This document shows positions 33,190-44,870 of a stretch of 64,000 nt of DNA, piece after piece. Origin of the DNA: Taxillus chinensis. Its lineage: Eukaryota > Streptophyta > Magnoliopsida > Santalales > Loranthaceae. The stretch covers positions 53,873,427 through 53,937,426 of the forward strand of contig CM042089.1 in the NCBI GenBank assembly GCA_023512835.1. The letters run 5' to 3'. A program made the translations under genes and the position numbers. Positions within the stretch are counted from its first letter, which is position 1. The number at the start of each line of letters is the position of its first letter. Under the pieces are notes generated by a model. It did no database searches. It was not told the origin of the DNA and saw nothing but the letters and a program-made list of their open reading frames with translations.

Positions 33190-33713
33190 GTTCCCATATC
33201 ATAAATAAGATAATTTGATTTTTGGGGATTTTTTTGAGATGTCTAACCCCACTTTCCAAAAATTCACCACTACGAACTTTTGGGTTTTCCCGAGATTTTA
33301 CACTAAATCCCAATTTTCACATTTTGAAAGAGTGGAATTAATTTTTCTAGTATTTTTCTTTGAATCCAAATGGGGGGTATTTCGTTATTTACATTGTAAC
33401 TTAAGTATAATACTTATAATGGTTTGCAATGTAAATGTCCAGTGTAGTGCACTGCTGTGGAACAGTGCTGCTAATCACTGCTGCGGAATGGATACTGCGG
33501 AAACACTACTACGGAGCGATGCTACGGATCACTGCTGCTGATCCGGACTACTGATCCGAACTATAACTGCTCCGGACTACTGATCCGGACTAACGAAGCT
33601 GCTGACTCCACAACTGCTGACTATGAAGCTGCTGACTCCACAGCTGCTGACTACGAACTTCGACCTTACAGTTCGCCCAAGGTACTGTTCATTATCGTTT
33701 TTGGCCTGGTTTT
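33190..33713 (-). repeat. Element B 5' LTR, middle piece
   Basis: Between elements F and D. Matches G at 62510-62770 and, from 33382, B's left LTR at 12330. It contains the CTGCTGATCCGGACTA-type repeats (33440-33655) and ends with GTTTT (33709-33713), the target duplicated by D. Confidence 0.88.
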
Positions 33714-36039
33714 TGTTAGACCCCATTTTGTCCGGGTTGGACATACTAACCCCGTTTGATATACCTTTCTGCCCATGCCATATACCTTGTTGAATAGGTC
33801 CACAATGATCCCATACTTCCAAGGAATGGTCTACCCCAATCTGCATGAGATGGACACAATTGACATGGACAAGGGAGTCCAAAATTAATGACTTCTGCTA
33901 TAAGTCTTTGAAGCACCCCAAGACCAACACCAGGTGATAGAGGATGAAAATTGGAGACTAACGCACTTGACCAAGCTCGAATCGGACTTAAAATGAAGAA
34001 GTTATGGCCAAAACAATCTTCGTTGGAAAAGTCAAGACTTGCCAAAAGATGGTCAATACCCCTGGTAAAATCGCCCGAAAAAGTGGCCATGCAAAATTCT
34101 TCAAAGCCTCAATTTAGGCGAATACGGATCTCCCCAAACAATCCCTGGAAAGTTATCCATTTTTTTTGCATTTTAGGTGAAGGGTAAGAAGGTAATTAAA
34201 AGTCAAACAAAAAAAAAACTTCGTCGTTGACCGTTGATCGTTGACCGTTGACCTGCCGACACTTCGACCCATTGACCTCTGAAGCCTCGAAGCCCCGAAG
34301 CATCGAAGCCCAGAAGCCTCGAAGCCTCGAAGCCCCGAAGCCTCAAAGCCTCGAAGCATCGAAGCCTCGAAGCCTCGAAGCATCGAGCCTCGAAGCCTCG
34401 AAGCCTCGAAGCCTCGAAGCCTCGAAGATTCGAAGCCTCGAAGCCCCGCTGCCAACACTCCGACCTTCGACCCTTCGACCCTTGACCCTCGAAGCCCCGC
34501 TGCCGACACTCCAACCTTCGACTCGCCCTTTCGACCTTCAACCCCCTAACTGTCGAAGCCTCGAAGCCCCGCTGCCGACACTCCGACCTTCGACCCTTCG
34601 ACCCTTGACCCTCGAAGCCTATAACCCTTCGACCTTCGACTCGCCCTTTCGACCTTCAACCCCGTAACTCTCGAAGCCTTGAAGCCCCGCTGCCGACAAT
34701 CCGACCTTCGACCCTTTGACCCTTGACCCTGCGATGCCTTGACCTGCGAACCTTCGAACCTTGACCTACGACCCATAGACCCTCGAAGCCTGTCAACCTC
34801 CGACCTTCGACCCTTCAACCCGTTGACCGTTGACCTTCGACCTGCCGACACTTCGACCCGTTGACCGTTGACTTTCGCCCCACCGAAATTTCGACCCATC
34901 GCAGCTTCGACCTTGCCGACACTTCGACCCTGCTGACATTCTGACCCTTAACGTCTGACTTTCGCTGATTGGCTCCTCTCGCTGGCTTCCTCGTTGGCTT
35001 GCTCACGGGATGCATTTTATGTGCTGGCAAAGATGCTTTTGAACGACCTGTCAGTCAAATGTGCTAAAATACAAATTAAAAAAGGCAATCACAAGCTGCC
35101 AGTCGCCAGACCACCCGACAAATTGCACAAGACCTAGATGAAAATAAGGGAATCAATAATACAGCATTAAATGCTGCAATTAATGACAGTCCCGCCAAAT
35201 TTTCTGCCAGCCCTTAAAACTCAGACAAAAAGACAGAGATCCCTCTACCATTGTTACGCCCAAGCTTTCCCTGCGCAAAAAGAAAGAGAAAAAAAGGAAA
35301 AGAGGACAATGCCCAAACGCCCCAGCTTCTTCCCTGCAAAAAACGTCCAGAGAGAGAGAGAACAGAAAGACTCCCCATCTCTGATAAAAAAACCTACTAC
35401 CATATTTTCCTCATACCCAGCTCCCTGGTCCAAAAAAGGGAAGGAGAGTTCACTCCCAGAGAACGCCCAGACTCCCAGCCCGATTCCGACCGACTGCTCT
35501 TGGAGTTTCACCCTCATGTCAATGCCGCTGCTACCAGAATTCCAAGCTAGAGTCGGTTTATGTTTTTTTTACTCTTTATTTTGATTTAATTTGTTCCTAT
35601 TCTACTTCACATATCTGTATGTTACTATATTGTTGTTTTTTTGTGTTGTTTTAATACAGGGTTGTAATTTGTAAAAGCAAATAGTAAAAAAAAACAGAGA
35701 GCAAAGAAAAAAAGGGGAGTGATATGAAAAAGAAAAGGAAAAAAAAAGAGAGGAAAAAGAGAAGAGAGAGAGTGGTCTTAATTGTTGTCATTCTTTCTTT
35801 TTATTTTTATTTTTTGAATGCCACTTGCACACGTTTCACGTTTATTTTGGCATGTATACCATAGTCAAAAACTCAAATATGCATGTGTAGATTTAGTTTC
35901 AATTCTGTCAAAAATGTGTTTTCCAAACAAAAAACAAAAAAACAACAAAACAAAAAAACCAGTGATGACAGCTGGCAACTCACCATTGGTTTAGTTTGAG
36001 CTCACCCCAAACGGGCCCGGATGAAAACCAATGATGATA
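33714..36039 (+). repeat. Element D 5' LTR
   Basis: 2,326 bp, starting TGTTAGACCCCATTTTGTCC. It has the longest TCGA array (34215-34930). It is about 650 bp shorter than the 3' LTR because most of the A-rich segment and the following unique sequence (compare 51545-52160) are missing. Its last 80 bp are rearranged: LTR-end plus primer-site-like bases appear at 35959-35981, before the real end. Confidence 0.9.
34215..34930 (+). repeat. TCGA-rich minisatellite in D 5' LTR
   Basis: About 700 bp of GAAGCCTC/GAAGCCCC units, then higher-order blocks carrying GCTGCCGACACTCCGACC and CTTCGACCC (34450-34800). The sister 3' LTR array is about 450 bp. Confidence 0.85.
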
Positions 36040-36041
36040 GC

Positions 36042-36060
36042 TGGCAACTCTGCTGGGGAT
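36042..36060 (+). other. Primer-binding site of element D
   Basis: TGGCAACTCTGCTGGGGAT starts three bases after the LTR end. It resembles Tat/Ogre primer sites (TGGCGACTC...), with CpG apparently changed to CpA. From the acceptor-stem pattern I infer a tRNA-Arg primer; this is tentative. Confidence 0.7.
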
Positions 36061-36697
36061 AGTGAACACTTTAGAGAGTTAGGTCTAGAACTAGGATTAG
36101 GAGGTTATATTTAATTGTACTGTTGTATATATTTAACTGTCATGCTAAGTTGTTTTTTTTAGATATAATTGTGATTTACTTATTTTTTATAGAGTTGTCG
36201 TTTAAACTGTGATTTATTTATACATTTTAATTACCATGATAGTTGTGATTTACTGCTTTCCATACCTGTTGCATTCATGCATAACCCCATACCCGGGTTT
36301 GGCACAATTTAGGTTAGCGAGGTTCAGTACGGTCCCCAGCGCGTTGATCATTATCCGGAATGGGGCCTCGGACTCCTCACTCAAGCTTGAGGTTCTTTTA
36401 AGGCACGTCCTTTTAAGACCCCCCTCCGCTAAATCCCATGGTGTACGGAGCCCTCTATTGACGAAGTTTGGGAACCAACGAATAAGATAGGTGTAGCAAT
36501 AAAAGCCCATCAGGGGCATTAACCCATATTTTGTTTGCTCATTCCATGCCATCCTAACCTTTGTTTTACAGGGTAGTCCTTAAGACATCCCCTGCATATA
36601 TATTAGCTTTTTACGATTTATCCTATCTAACTGCCTTGATATATATTAACCTGTCATCCTAACCTGTCATCATGCATAACATGACATTCATATAGGC
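36061..36697 (+). other. Element D leader
   Basis: Non-coding leader between the primer site and ORF1. A pyrimidine-rich TTTGTTTTACAG (36560-36571) resembles a splice acceptor. I see no reading frame that I can assign. Confidence 0.6.
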
Positions 36698-38132
36698 ATG
36701 GCAACTTTCAATCATCTCCTAAAAAGCCCTCAGGACAAGGAAGCTGTCGCAGTGGTGGCCCAAGCATCTGGAGACATTCAACTTCGCCTTAGAGACTTTC
36801 CGCCAGGGGAAACCCACAAGGCAGAACATGTTATCATAGAAGATCAGCTGGACTACACTAAGGAGGTGCTGACAATATGGAGGCAGTGGTCAGACAAAAG
36901 GAAAAACATATACATACAACAGTTTGGGGATTTGCTCCATGTGACCGAGCTACTGGCCGATAAGTATATGCTTGGGGCAGCCATATATTTCGGGAGCCTC
37001 GACGGCGGTGCTTTGACTTCAACGGCATAGATCTTGTTCCCACAATAGAAGAATACAGAAGATTGGATACCCCCGTGGAAAACAAAATGAAGATCTATCT
37101 ACCGGAGCCCAGAAGATCATGTCCAAGGGCCTTTGCTGAGATAATGGGAAAGCAGTATGGGACTCACCGGCGGTCATAACCTACGGTGGGCGAGAATATC
37201 TTCCATGGGCAATAATTAAAGAAATAATACAGACTGCAACAGAAGCAGAGGCACACAAATTGCTTACACTAGCTATATATGGGCTAGTCATTTTCCCGAG
37301 GATACCGGCCCACATCGATGGGGCAATTGTAGATTTGGTCCAGTAGGTGCTCAAAGGATGTGACCCTACTCCTGCTATCTTGGCTGAAACCATCCGATCT
37401 CTTACTTACCTGAGGAGTAAAGGCTCGGGACAGTTCATGGGGTGCCTACCTCTCCTATGTACCTGGTTACAAGGTCATTTCCCTTGTAGTGTTCATCGTT
37501 TCCCTGCTGTTTATCAAGTACCAGCCACAACACTACTAGATATTCTGCTCAGCAAGTGGAGCCTACCAAAAGACTTTGAAAGCTGGAAAAAGAAATTGGA
37601 GAACCTCACAGAAGCCGACATTACCTGGGATGCTCCTTGGATGCCGGTGGTCTCCATGACATATAGCTGCGGGGACTACAATTGGGTTCCACTTTTAGGT
37701 CCCTGGGGAGGAACTCCATATGCACCACTGCAGGTGGGAAGACAAGTGGGGCGTCATCAGATTATTCCCGTGCTCCTTGGCAGGGAAGAGTGTGACTTCA
37801 CTTACAGCAGAACCATGCTCATAGAAGAAGGCAAGAAGATGTATCAAGCATGGTCCACACCACACAAGATCCAACCCAATAGCTCAAAACCTGGTGTTTA
37901 CCCCGCATACATATCTTGGAGGGCACAACACAAGCCACAGCTAACTTCAGACATGAAAGCTATCCTCCAGGAGAATCAGACTTTAAGGCAGCAGATCCAG
38001 AGGCTAGAAGCATCTTTAGAAGGAGCTCTTCAAAGGCTGCAGCTGAGGGAAAAACAGATCGAGACAATAATGAAGCAGAGGGAGGAAGCAAGTGAACGAC
38101 CACCCCAGAGAAAGAGGCGCCGTGCTCCTTAG
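36698..38132 (+). pseudogene. Element D ORF1 (extra Tat/Ogre protein before gag), frameshifted
   Basis: The first block (36698-37030) runs into the second by a frameshift near 37010 (FNGIDLVPTIEEYRRLD continues in another frame). Further breaks lie near 37180 and 37345. The last block (37347-38132) is 261 codons. DLVPTIEEY and ILAETIRSLTYLRSKG are typical of the plant proteins grouped as DUF7745 and found upstream of gag in Tat/Ogre elements; this name is from memory. A C-terminal coiled coil (LRQQIQRLEASLEGALQRLQ) and a basic tail (PPQRKRRRAP), a possible nuclear signal, close the protein. Its function is not established. Confidence 0.8.
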
Positions 38133-38415
38133 GAGATGACTGGGAGAATGCCTTAAGATCATGTAGTGATAGCTTTCATTTTACATGACATTTCAGCATT
38201 GTATGTTTGTATTGAGTGTTTGTATTGTGTGTTTTGTTTACAATAAAGTTGTTTGTTTCTTTAACCCTCTGCATAGACATTCATGCATACATGCTTATCA
38301 AATGAAAAATCAAATAAAAATTCCCTTGTACCCAGGTGGGTAGCAGCCTCCCTCCAGGATTGCGCACTCTTACAATCTCAGATCTCGGCGCAATCAAATA
38401 CCTCAACCGCAGCTA
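38133..38415 (+). other. Spacer between ORF1 and gag, intron-like
   Basis: A T-rich stretch ends CTTGTACCCAG (38325-38335), followed by GTGGGTAGCAGCC. Composition and position suggest an intron, but I cannot fix a donor site. Confidence 0.4.
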
Positions 38416-39377
38416 ATGGCAGAAGAAACAGAGAACAGAATCATGGGGTTGGAACAGTCACAACAAACCCTACAGGGGCAAATGTCTGCAATAATGGAAA
38501 TGCTCACAAAATTGACTGAAGAAAGAGGAAGACTTCCGACAGGGGGAACTACCAATCACCATCAAGAGCAGGGATAGGAGGCCATTCAGTCACCCAACCT
38601 GGCTCCCAGCTAGGCGCCCACATACCATCCTACTATGGCACAACCGCCAACCCAAAATCAAACTCATTTCACTATGCCTGCACCGGAGTGGTGCTGACAG
38701 CTATAGCATGACCAGCCCACAAGACTTATGCTTAGTCCCTGGAGTGGTGCTGCCACCAAAATTCAAAATGCTAGAGTTTGAAAAGTTCAACGGGACCTGA
38801 TTTCCAAAGACACATTTGGCCATGTACTATCAAAAGATGGCTGCTTATGCTGGTGAAGACAAGCTCCTCATGCATTGATTCCAGGAGAGCCTAACCGGGG
38901 CATCCCTTCACTAGTACTTTCAACTGAATGGAAACCACATTAAGACATGGAAGGATTTGGCTACCTCTTTCCTGGCACAATACAAACATGTGACTGAGCT
39001 GGCGCTGGATCAACTAACCTCGCAGTCCATGGAAACGGGATCCGAGGAGAACTTCAAAGATTATGCACGAAGATGGAGAGAGGCCGCTGTGGAGGTCCAA
39101 CCTCCTCTTACCGAAAGAGAACTCACCACTCTTTTTATCAACACACTAAAAGGCGTATACTACGAGAAGTTGATAGGTAACGTCTCCAACAGCTTTCCAG
39201 ACTTGGTTGCATCCGGTGAACATGTAGAAAGTGGAATTAAAGGAGGAAAGCTAAAGGGTGATGCAGCTGAGGCATCAAAACGGTTTCAACCCCCAACAAA
39301 AAAGAAGGAAAATGAAACCAACCTGGTATACCCATCACACCCGCCGATACAACCAACATTCTACCAAGCACCAGGGT
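38416..39377 (+). pseudogene. Element D gag, N-terminal part
   Basis: The start at 38416 reads MAEETENRIMGLEQSQQTLQ, a short coiled coil as in Tat gag proteins. Several stops follow between 38570 and 38930. From 38950 a clean block carries the capsid domain (KTWKDLATSFLAQYKHVTEL, YARRWREAAVEVQPPLTERE, LTTLFINTLKGVYYEKLIG). It is interrupted at AGGGT (39373-39377) by a solo LTR and continues at 41123. Confidence 0.82.
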
Positions 39378-41117
39378 TGTAAGGACCCGTACCTTGAGTT
39401 AGTCAGTTTTGCCTCCTGAGTAGAGTTTTTCTAGATTTTGACCTAGTAAATGGACTCCAATGAATTCACGTGCAAAAGAAAAGATGCTTGAATGGTGTCC
39501 TCATCACCACAAGTTTCAGGCCAAATGGACATGTATGTGGGTGCACGTGATATGGGTCCAATTCACGTGCAAGTGTAATTGTCTCTAAATGATGCAAGGA
39601 AGCTAGGGGTGAGTTTGAGAGCTTTGGAGTCCTATGGAGGTGCACGTGAATTGGGAATTCAGTGCAAATTGGCGTGCGGCCATATTTTTGCATGGTTCCC
39701 TTGGTTTTGTCATTCTAAGGAACTTTCTCCAAAGGACCATGTTGAAATTCTGAGTTTTTGGCCTATATGGGTCGGAAAGGTGGTAACTTGTGTGATAAAA
39801 ACTACGTCGTTTTGATCCTGGGATTCACTTAATCAAAACTACGTCGTTTTGATGTTGTGTTGTCTATATAAGGAGGAGGAGCCCCTCTTTTTTAGGTTTA
39901 GGGTTTGTTGCTTACCGGCCATGCGAGAGAGAGAGAGAGGGAGGAGGCTCCCGGTTGTTGCCGGGCATCTTGCTGGGTGGTCGGTGCTTCGTGGGTGGAC
40001 GGCGTTCGGCTTGGGATCGGGCCGTTCTTCGTGTTGTTGCGTTTTCCTTGAGGTAGGGATTCTGTTCTTCCTAAGTCCTCCTCTGTCCTAGGGTCCTAGG
40101 CGAGAATATGAGTTATATCCCGTTATATTATTTATATGTAAATTCATATAGGTGTGACCTTCTATATGAATGTTGGCCTTCGATGGCGTTTTAGTGTGAT
40201 TTGAGATTGGGTGGTTGGGCATGTTAAGTGTTTGATAAAATGCCGGTGTGGATATGCCTGTATGAATATGCCCGTGTGTATGCTCGGAACGTGTTTGAAA
40301 TAATGCCCGTGAGGCTATGTATATTATGTGTTTGGAATAATAGCCTGTGGGGTGGGCCTGAGCCTCGTGAATATATGCATGCTAAGTGTTCGACGTTATT
40401 CCCGTGTGACTAAGTGTATTAAGTGTTTGATGTTATGCCCGTATGGCCTTATGTCTTGCGTGTTTGCTTGTACACCCGGTGGGGTGGAAGCCGGGGATGT
40501 TTGTGGAACCCGGTGGCTGTGGAAGCCCGGGATTGTTTTGTGGAACCCGGTGGTGTGGAAGCCCGGGATTGTTTTGTGGAACCCGGTGGCCGTGGAAGCC
40601 CGGGACTGTTTTGAAACCCGGTGGTGTGGAAGCCCGGGAGTGTTTATGTACCAGCCCATGTATGATTGTGTTTCTTTGTTATAGCTTGTAACTATATCTG
40701 GTGGAATAATTGTATACGACACAGCACTTGTACACAAGGCTGTGATTTAGGTGCATGGGATGGGTTGGGAGACATGATCCCTCCGGGGTGTGGTTGCTCA
40801 CCCCTCCTACCATGTTGTTTTCTTTAAGGAACCTACGGGCGTTAGTGGGACCCCAAGGTGGAAGACCTTATTTATTTTATTGTTTATGTTATTTTATTAT
40901 GGGGCGATGTAACCCCAATGGGGATGGATTGAAAAGAAGACTTTGTATTAAAGGCGTTTGTTTGTGGACCGCTTGATGGACTTTATTTTTCTTGAATGTG
41001 TTGTGAATGTTTAAAATGTTCAGTTCTTGGTTTGTATCCTAACCCCTTTGCCCTCCGTGTGGGTAAAAAGGGGAGTCACGTACCGGTTTCCTCGGGTTGG
41101 AAATCCGGGGCGTGACA
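39378..41117 (+). repeat. Solo LTR of the A/F Tekay family inside D's gag
   Basis: 1,740 bp, TGTAAGGACCCGTACC to GGGGCGTGACA, with perfect AGGGT duplications (39373-39377 and 41118-41122). Removing it rejoins the gag frame. Promoter modules at 39795-39816 and 39832-39853 are followed by CTATATAAGG (39862-39871). CCCGGTGG...GGAAGCCCGGGA-type tandem units lie at 40468-40650. Confidence 0.95.
40468..40650 (+). repeat. GGAAGCCCGGGA tandem repeat in the solo LTR
   Basis: Five or so units of 37-42 bp containing GTGGAACCCGGTGG and GGAAGCCCGGGA. A related but shorter series is at 56080-56160 and 58352-58380. Confidence 0.85.
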
Positions 41118-42228
41118 AGGGTACTATAGAGGGTCACCTGTAGCTGCCTATGCTGCACCTGCACCACCTCCCCAATTCATGCCATACTTGCCACAGGGAG
41201 GGGTTCCATTTCCATACCCGATGACACCAAATCCGTTTCAACCAAGAGCGCCTTACGCAGAGCAACCGAAGTCAACAACTCAGGAAGGATCAGGAGCCTT
41301 ATTCCAAGGACAGGGGCAACCAAGGGCCCCGACCCAGCAAGCAGGAGCGAATAAGGCTTCTCGTCGACCACGACAAGAGTTTGATCCTATTCCAATGACT
41401 TATGCGGAATTATATCCCAAGCTTTTAGAAGCAAGGATGGTAACTCCTATACCCTTTGGAGAAATAAGATCTCCTCCCCCGGCCTGGTACAAGCCGGATG
41501 TCAGGTATGAATATCACGCAGGTGGAACTGGACATGATATCGAAAACTGTATAACCTTCGAAAGGAAGGTTCAGGCATTAAAGGATGCAAAGTGGCTGGA
41601 TTTTTCCGCACTGGCTGGGATACCAAATGTGAACAGTAATCCACTTCCAGAACATTTCCATGACGTGGCCAGTATCACAACAGAAGGATGGCTAGAGAAG
41701 GTTTCACAAATACAAATGGAGAAAAGCTACTTGTTTAACCTGCTGCAGGAATATGGATATATACGTGCTCCCGACGCATTGAAGACAGAGAAGGGGATAG
41801 AGTTGGAGAAACAATGCCTTTATCACAAAATGTCACGGGGGCATGACATCGAACACTGTAGCGAGTTTGCTAGCATGGTACAAAGGCTCATGGACCAAAG
41901 GATGATCGAATTCTCAAGAGGAGGAACGGATAACCAAAGCCACATGATCCAAGAAGACGATTCACACAAATCGCCCTGGGTGCCAACACCCCTTGTCTTA
42001 ACTGTTAAGGCTCCGGAGATCCCGCTACTGCCACATGGAATTAAGGCTCTCACTATCCATGCCTCAAGTCTCGTGCCAGATAAGGGGGAGAGGACCGAAA
42101 TCCCACAACTACCGCATGGAATTGCACCCCTTACCATAGGTGTTCCTGCTCCTTTCCCCTATAAAACTAATAAAGCAGTCCCATGGAATTACAGTTGTGA
42201 AGTAGTCCAGGGAGCCACCGCAGCATAG
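41118..42228 (+). CDS. Element D gag, C-terminal part
   Basis: An open block (349 codons from 41179) typical of Tat/Ogre gag: proline/glutamine-rich linker, FDPIPMTYAELYPKLLEARM, and two CHC-like clusters (YEYHAGGTGHDIENC, about 41507-41551, and CLYHKMSRGHDIEHC, about 41815-41860), which take the place of the zinc knuckle. It ends with LTIGVPAPFPYKTNKAVPWN before a stop at 42226. Element I carries a diverged version of this end (63601-63790). Confidence 0.85.
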
Positions 42229-43164
42229 AAGATAACTAGGAGTGGTAAGGCTTATGCCCCTGATATGGCTGACAAAGCAAGGAAGCAAAAAGCTGTAGAA
42301 CTAGACATTGAGCCAACGCTGGAGGCAACAAAGAAAGGAGCACCGGTCACTGAAAAAGAGACATTGGAATTCCTAAAATTCATGAAACAGAGCGAGTATA
42401 ATATTGTGGATCAGCTAAGCCGACAACCGGCTCGCATCTCCTTGCTCTCATTAAAGATGGATTCCCAACCTCACTGGGAAGCACTGCTGAAAGTTCTGAG
42501 CCAAGCCTATGTTCCACCGACCGTCTTAGTGGCAAATGTTGATGGAATCGCCATTAACCTCATCATGAACAACGTCATTGGCTTTGGAGATGATGAGCTA
42601 CTCCAAGAAGGAAAGGGGCACATAAAAGCTCTGCACATCACGGTCAAATGCAAGGAGCACACCATAGCCCGTGTACTCATTGACAACGGCTCGGCCTTGA
42701 ACATTATGCCCTTGCATATACTACAACAACTTCCAATTGACGCGTCCTATATGCGTCCCTGTACGATGAAGGTACGGGCATTCGATGGAGGAAAGCGTGA
42801 CGTGGTGGGGACTCTAGATATTCCACTCATGATTGGGCCAACTACTTTTACGGTGGAATTTCAGGTGATGGACATCATGCCATATTACAGCTGTTTGTTA
42901 GGAAGACCCTGGATCCACATGGCAGGAGCGGTGCCATCAAGTCTCCACCAGAAGATGAAGTTTGTAATGGGGGACCAGCTCATCTGCATCTCTGGAGAGA
43001 CAAGTTTCCTCGCCACCAAACCGGCATCAGTTCCTTATATTGAAAGCAACGAAGATGTGCCAGAATGCTCCTATCGGGCTTTTGAGATGGTAAATGTCGC
43101 TTCTGCCCCAGACCATCGTCTCTCGAAGGCAGCAAAAATGGTTACAGCCACTATGATCAAATAG
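42229..43164 (+). CDS. Element D aspartic protease region
   Basis: An open block of 299 codons from the Met at 42265. The segment FLKFMKQSEYNIVDQLSRQP precedes the protease. The active site reads VLIDNGSALNIMPL (about 42674-42715), where the DNGSA variant is usual in this group, and LLGRPWIHMAGAVPSSLHQ closes the domain. The stop before 42229 separates it from gag. Confidence 0.88.
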   Translation, partial: KITRSGKAYAPDMADKARKQKAVELDIEPTLEATKKGAPVTEKETLEFLKFMKQSEYNIVDQLSRQPARISLLSLKMDSQPHWEALLKVLSQAYVPPTVLVANVDGIAINLIMNNVIGFGDDELLQEGKGHIKALHITVKCKEHTIARVLIDNGSALNIMPLHILQQLPIDASYMRPCTMKVRAFDGGKRDVVGTLDIPLMIGPTTFTVEFQVMDIMPYYSCLLGRPWIHMAGAVPSSLHQKMKFVMGDQLICISGETSFLATKPASVPYIESNEDVPECSYRAFEMVNVASAPDHRLSKAAKMVTATMIK

Positions 43165-43548
43165 GGGTACAAAACAGGGCAAGGATTAGGCCTGACAGCT
43201 CAAGGGATTTAGAAACCCCTGACAATCCTAGAAAACACCGAAAAGTTTGGGCTAGGCTACGTCCCTACAAAAGCTAACAGACAAAGGGAAGCTACCAAGA
43301 AGAGGGAAATCAGAATGGCAAGGTTGCAGAAAAGACCATTACTTGAAGAAAGGAGAAGCTTCCCCCCCTTGAATGTTACATTCCGGAGTGGAGGGTTTAT
43401 CCACAAGAGCCAACTTGAACCCAAGACGGGGACTGTAGCCGTATTGGACACAAATGAGCATGCACCAAGGAAGATGGTCCAGTTAGTGCGAGAGGATCCC
43501 AACCAGCCATTGAACAATTGGACCAGCCTGGACCTCCCCATAATGTAA
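43165..43548 (+). pseudogene. Element D G-patch region
   Basis: GYKTGQGLGLTAQGI (about 43167-43211) is a G-patch-like motif (GxxxGxGLG) found after the protease in Tat-type pol. A stop follows at once at 43212. The rest (43315-43548) is open and ends DLPIM. Confidence 0.7.
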
Positions 43549-43740
43549 TGCTTAAGGGTCGCTGGGATTTAATGTATTCTACTTTAATGTACTTTGAAGC
43601 TGTGAACATTTTTTTTCCTTAAACCTTCCAATAAAATGTGTTTTTCAAAATCTTTCATGGTGCATTCCATTCATAACATATGCATATCATATTTGGTTAC
43701 CAACTTGTCATTCTCTTATAAGCAGGTATCACAATGTCAA
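43549..43740 (+). other. Intron-like spacer between protease and RT
   Basis: T-rich sequence ending CTTATAAGCAG (43717-43727). An open frame running into RT starts directly after it (YHNVNESIVCEGETRC). Ogre elements are known to have an intron at this position. Splicing here is inferred. Confidence 0.5.
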
Positions 43741-44870
43741 TGAAAGCATAGTATGCGAAGGCGAAACGAGATGCCAAAGGTTTGACCAAAGGCCAAACTG
43801 GGAGCAGCCCGTGTTTGAAGCTGACGAGAACGAGATAGAGGAGACACCTGAACTACCAGGGGAGATTATACGCCTATTGGAAAGGGAAGACCTAGTAGAA
43901 ACAGTGAATTTGGGGACGGTGGCCGAACCAAGAGAATTGAGGATGGGATCCTTAATAGCTACCGACATCAAGAAGCAATTAATTGAGCTGTTAAGGAGCT
44001 ACATAGATGTTTTTGCATGGTCATATCAAGATAAGCCCGGATTAGACACAGATATAGTGCAACATCACATACCAGTGAGGCTGGAATGTAAGCCGGTACA
44101 GCAGAAATTGCGAAGAATGAGACCAGAGATGATACTGAAGATTAAAGAAGAAGTCAAAAAGCAATGGGATGCAGGTTTCCTAAGTGTTTCCCACTATCCA
44201 GAATGGGTGGCCAATGTTGTACCAGTACCGAAGAAAGGAGGCAAAGTACGCATGTGTGTCGACTATAGAGATCTGAACTAGGCCAGTCCGAAAGACAACT
44301 TCCCGCTTCCTCATATTGATACCTTAGTGGATAATACAACAAAACACGCCCTATTCTCATTCATGGATGGTTTCTCGGGCTATAATCAAATTCGTATGGC
44401 CCCCGAACACAAAGAGAGGACCACATTCACGACACTTTGGGGCACATTCGGCTATAATGTGATGCCTTTTGGTCTGAGGAACACAGCGGCAACTTATCAG
44501 CGAGCCATGGTGACCTTATTCCACGACATGATGCATAAGGAAATCGAAGTATATGTGGACGACATGATAGCCAAATCACGAAGCACTGAAGATCATATCG
44601 AAGTACTCCGCAAGCTCTTCAATGGGCTACGGAAATATCAGCTGAAATTGAACCCCGAAAAGTGCACTTTCGGAGCCATATTGGGAAAACTGTTGGGTTT
44701 CATTGTGGGTCAAAAAGGAGTTGAAATTGATCCAGATAAAGTTCGAGCTATCCAAGAGATGCTGCCGCCACGGACCATCAAGGAGGTTAGAGGATTCCTA
44801 GGGCGACTAAATTACATTGCCCGATTTATCTCCCAGTTGACCGCCACATGTGAACCCATTTTCAAGACTT
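43741..44870 (+). pseudogene. Element D reverse transcriptase, one stop
   Basis: PVPKKGGKVRMCVDYRDLN is followed by a TAG at 44279-44281, then ASPKDNFPLPHID. The catalytic motif is YVDDMIAKS (about 44550-44580). RT ends in KCTFG, LGFIV and TIKEVRGFLGRLNYIARFI. The blocks are 43811-44281 and 44327-44995. Confidence 0.9.

Noticed and set aside
40423..40691. Several overlapping open frames with VEPGG / GTRW repeats
   Set aside because: By-products of the GGAAGCCCGGGA tandem repeat within a solo LTR.
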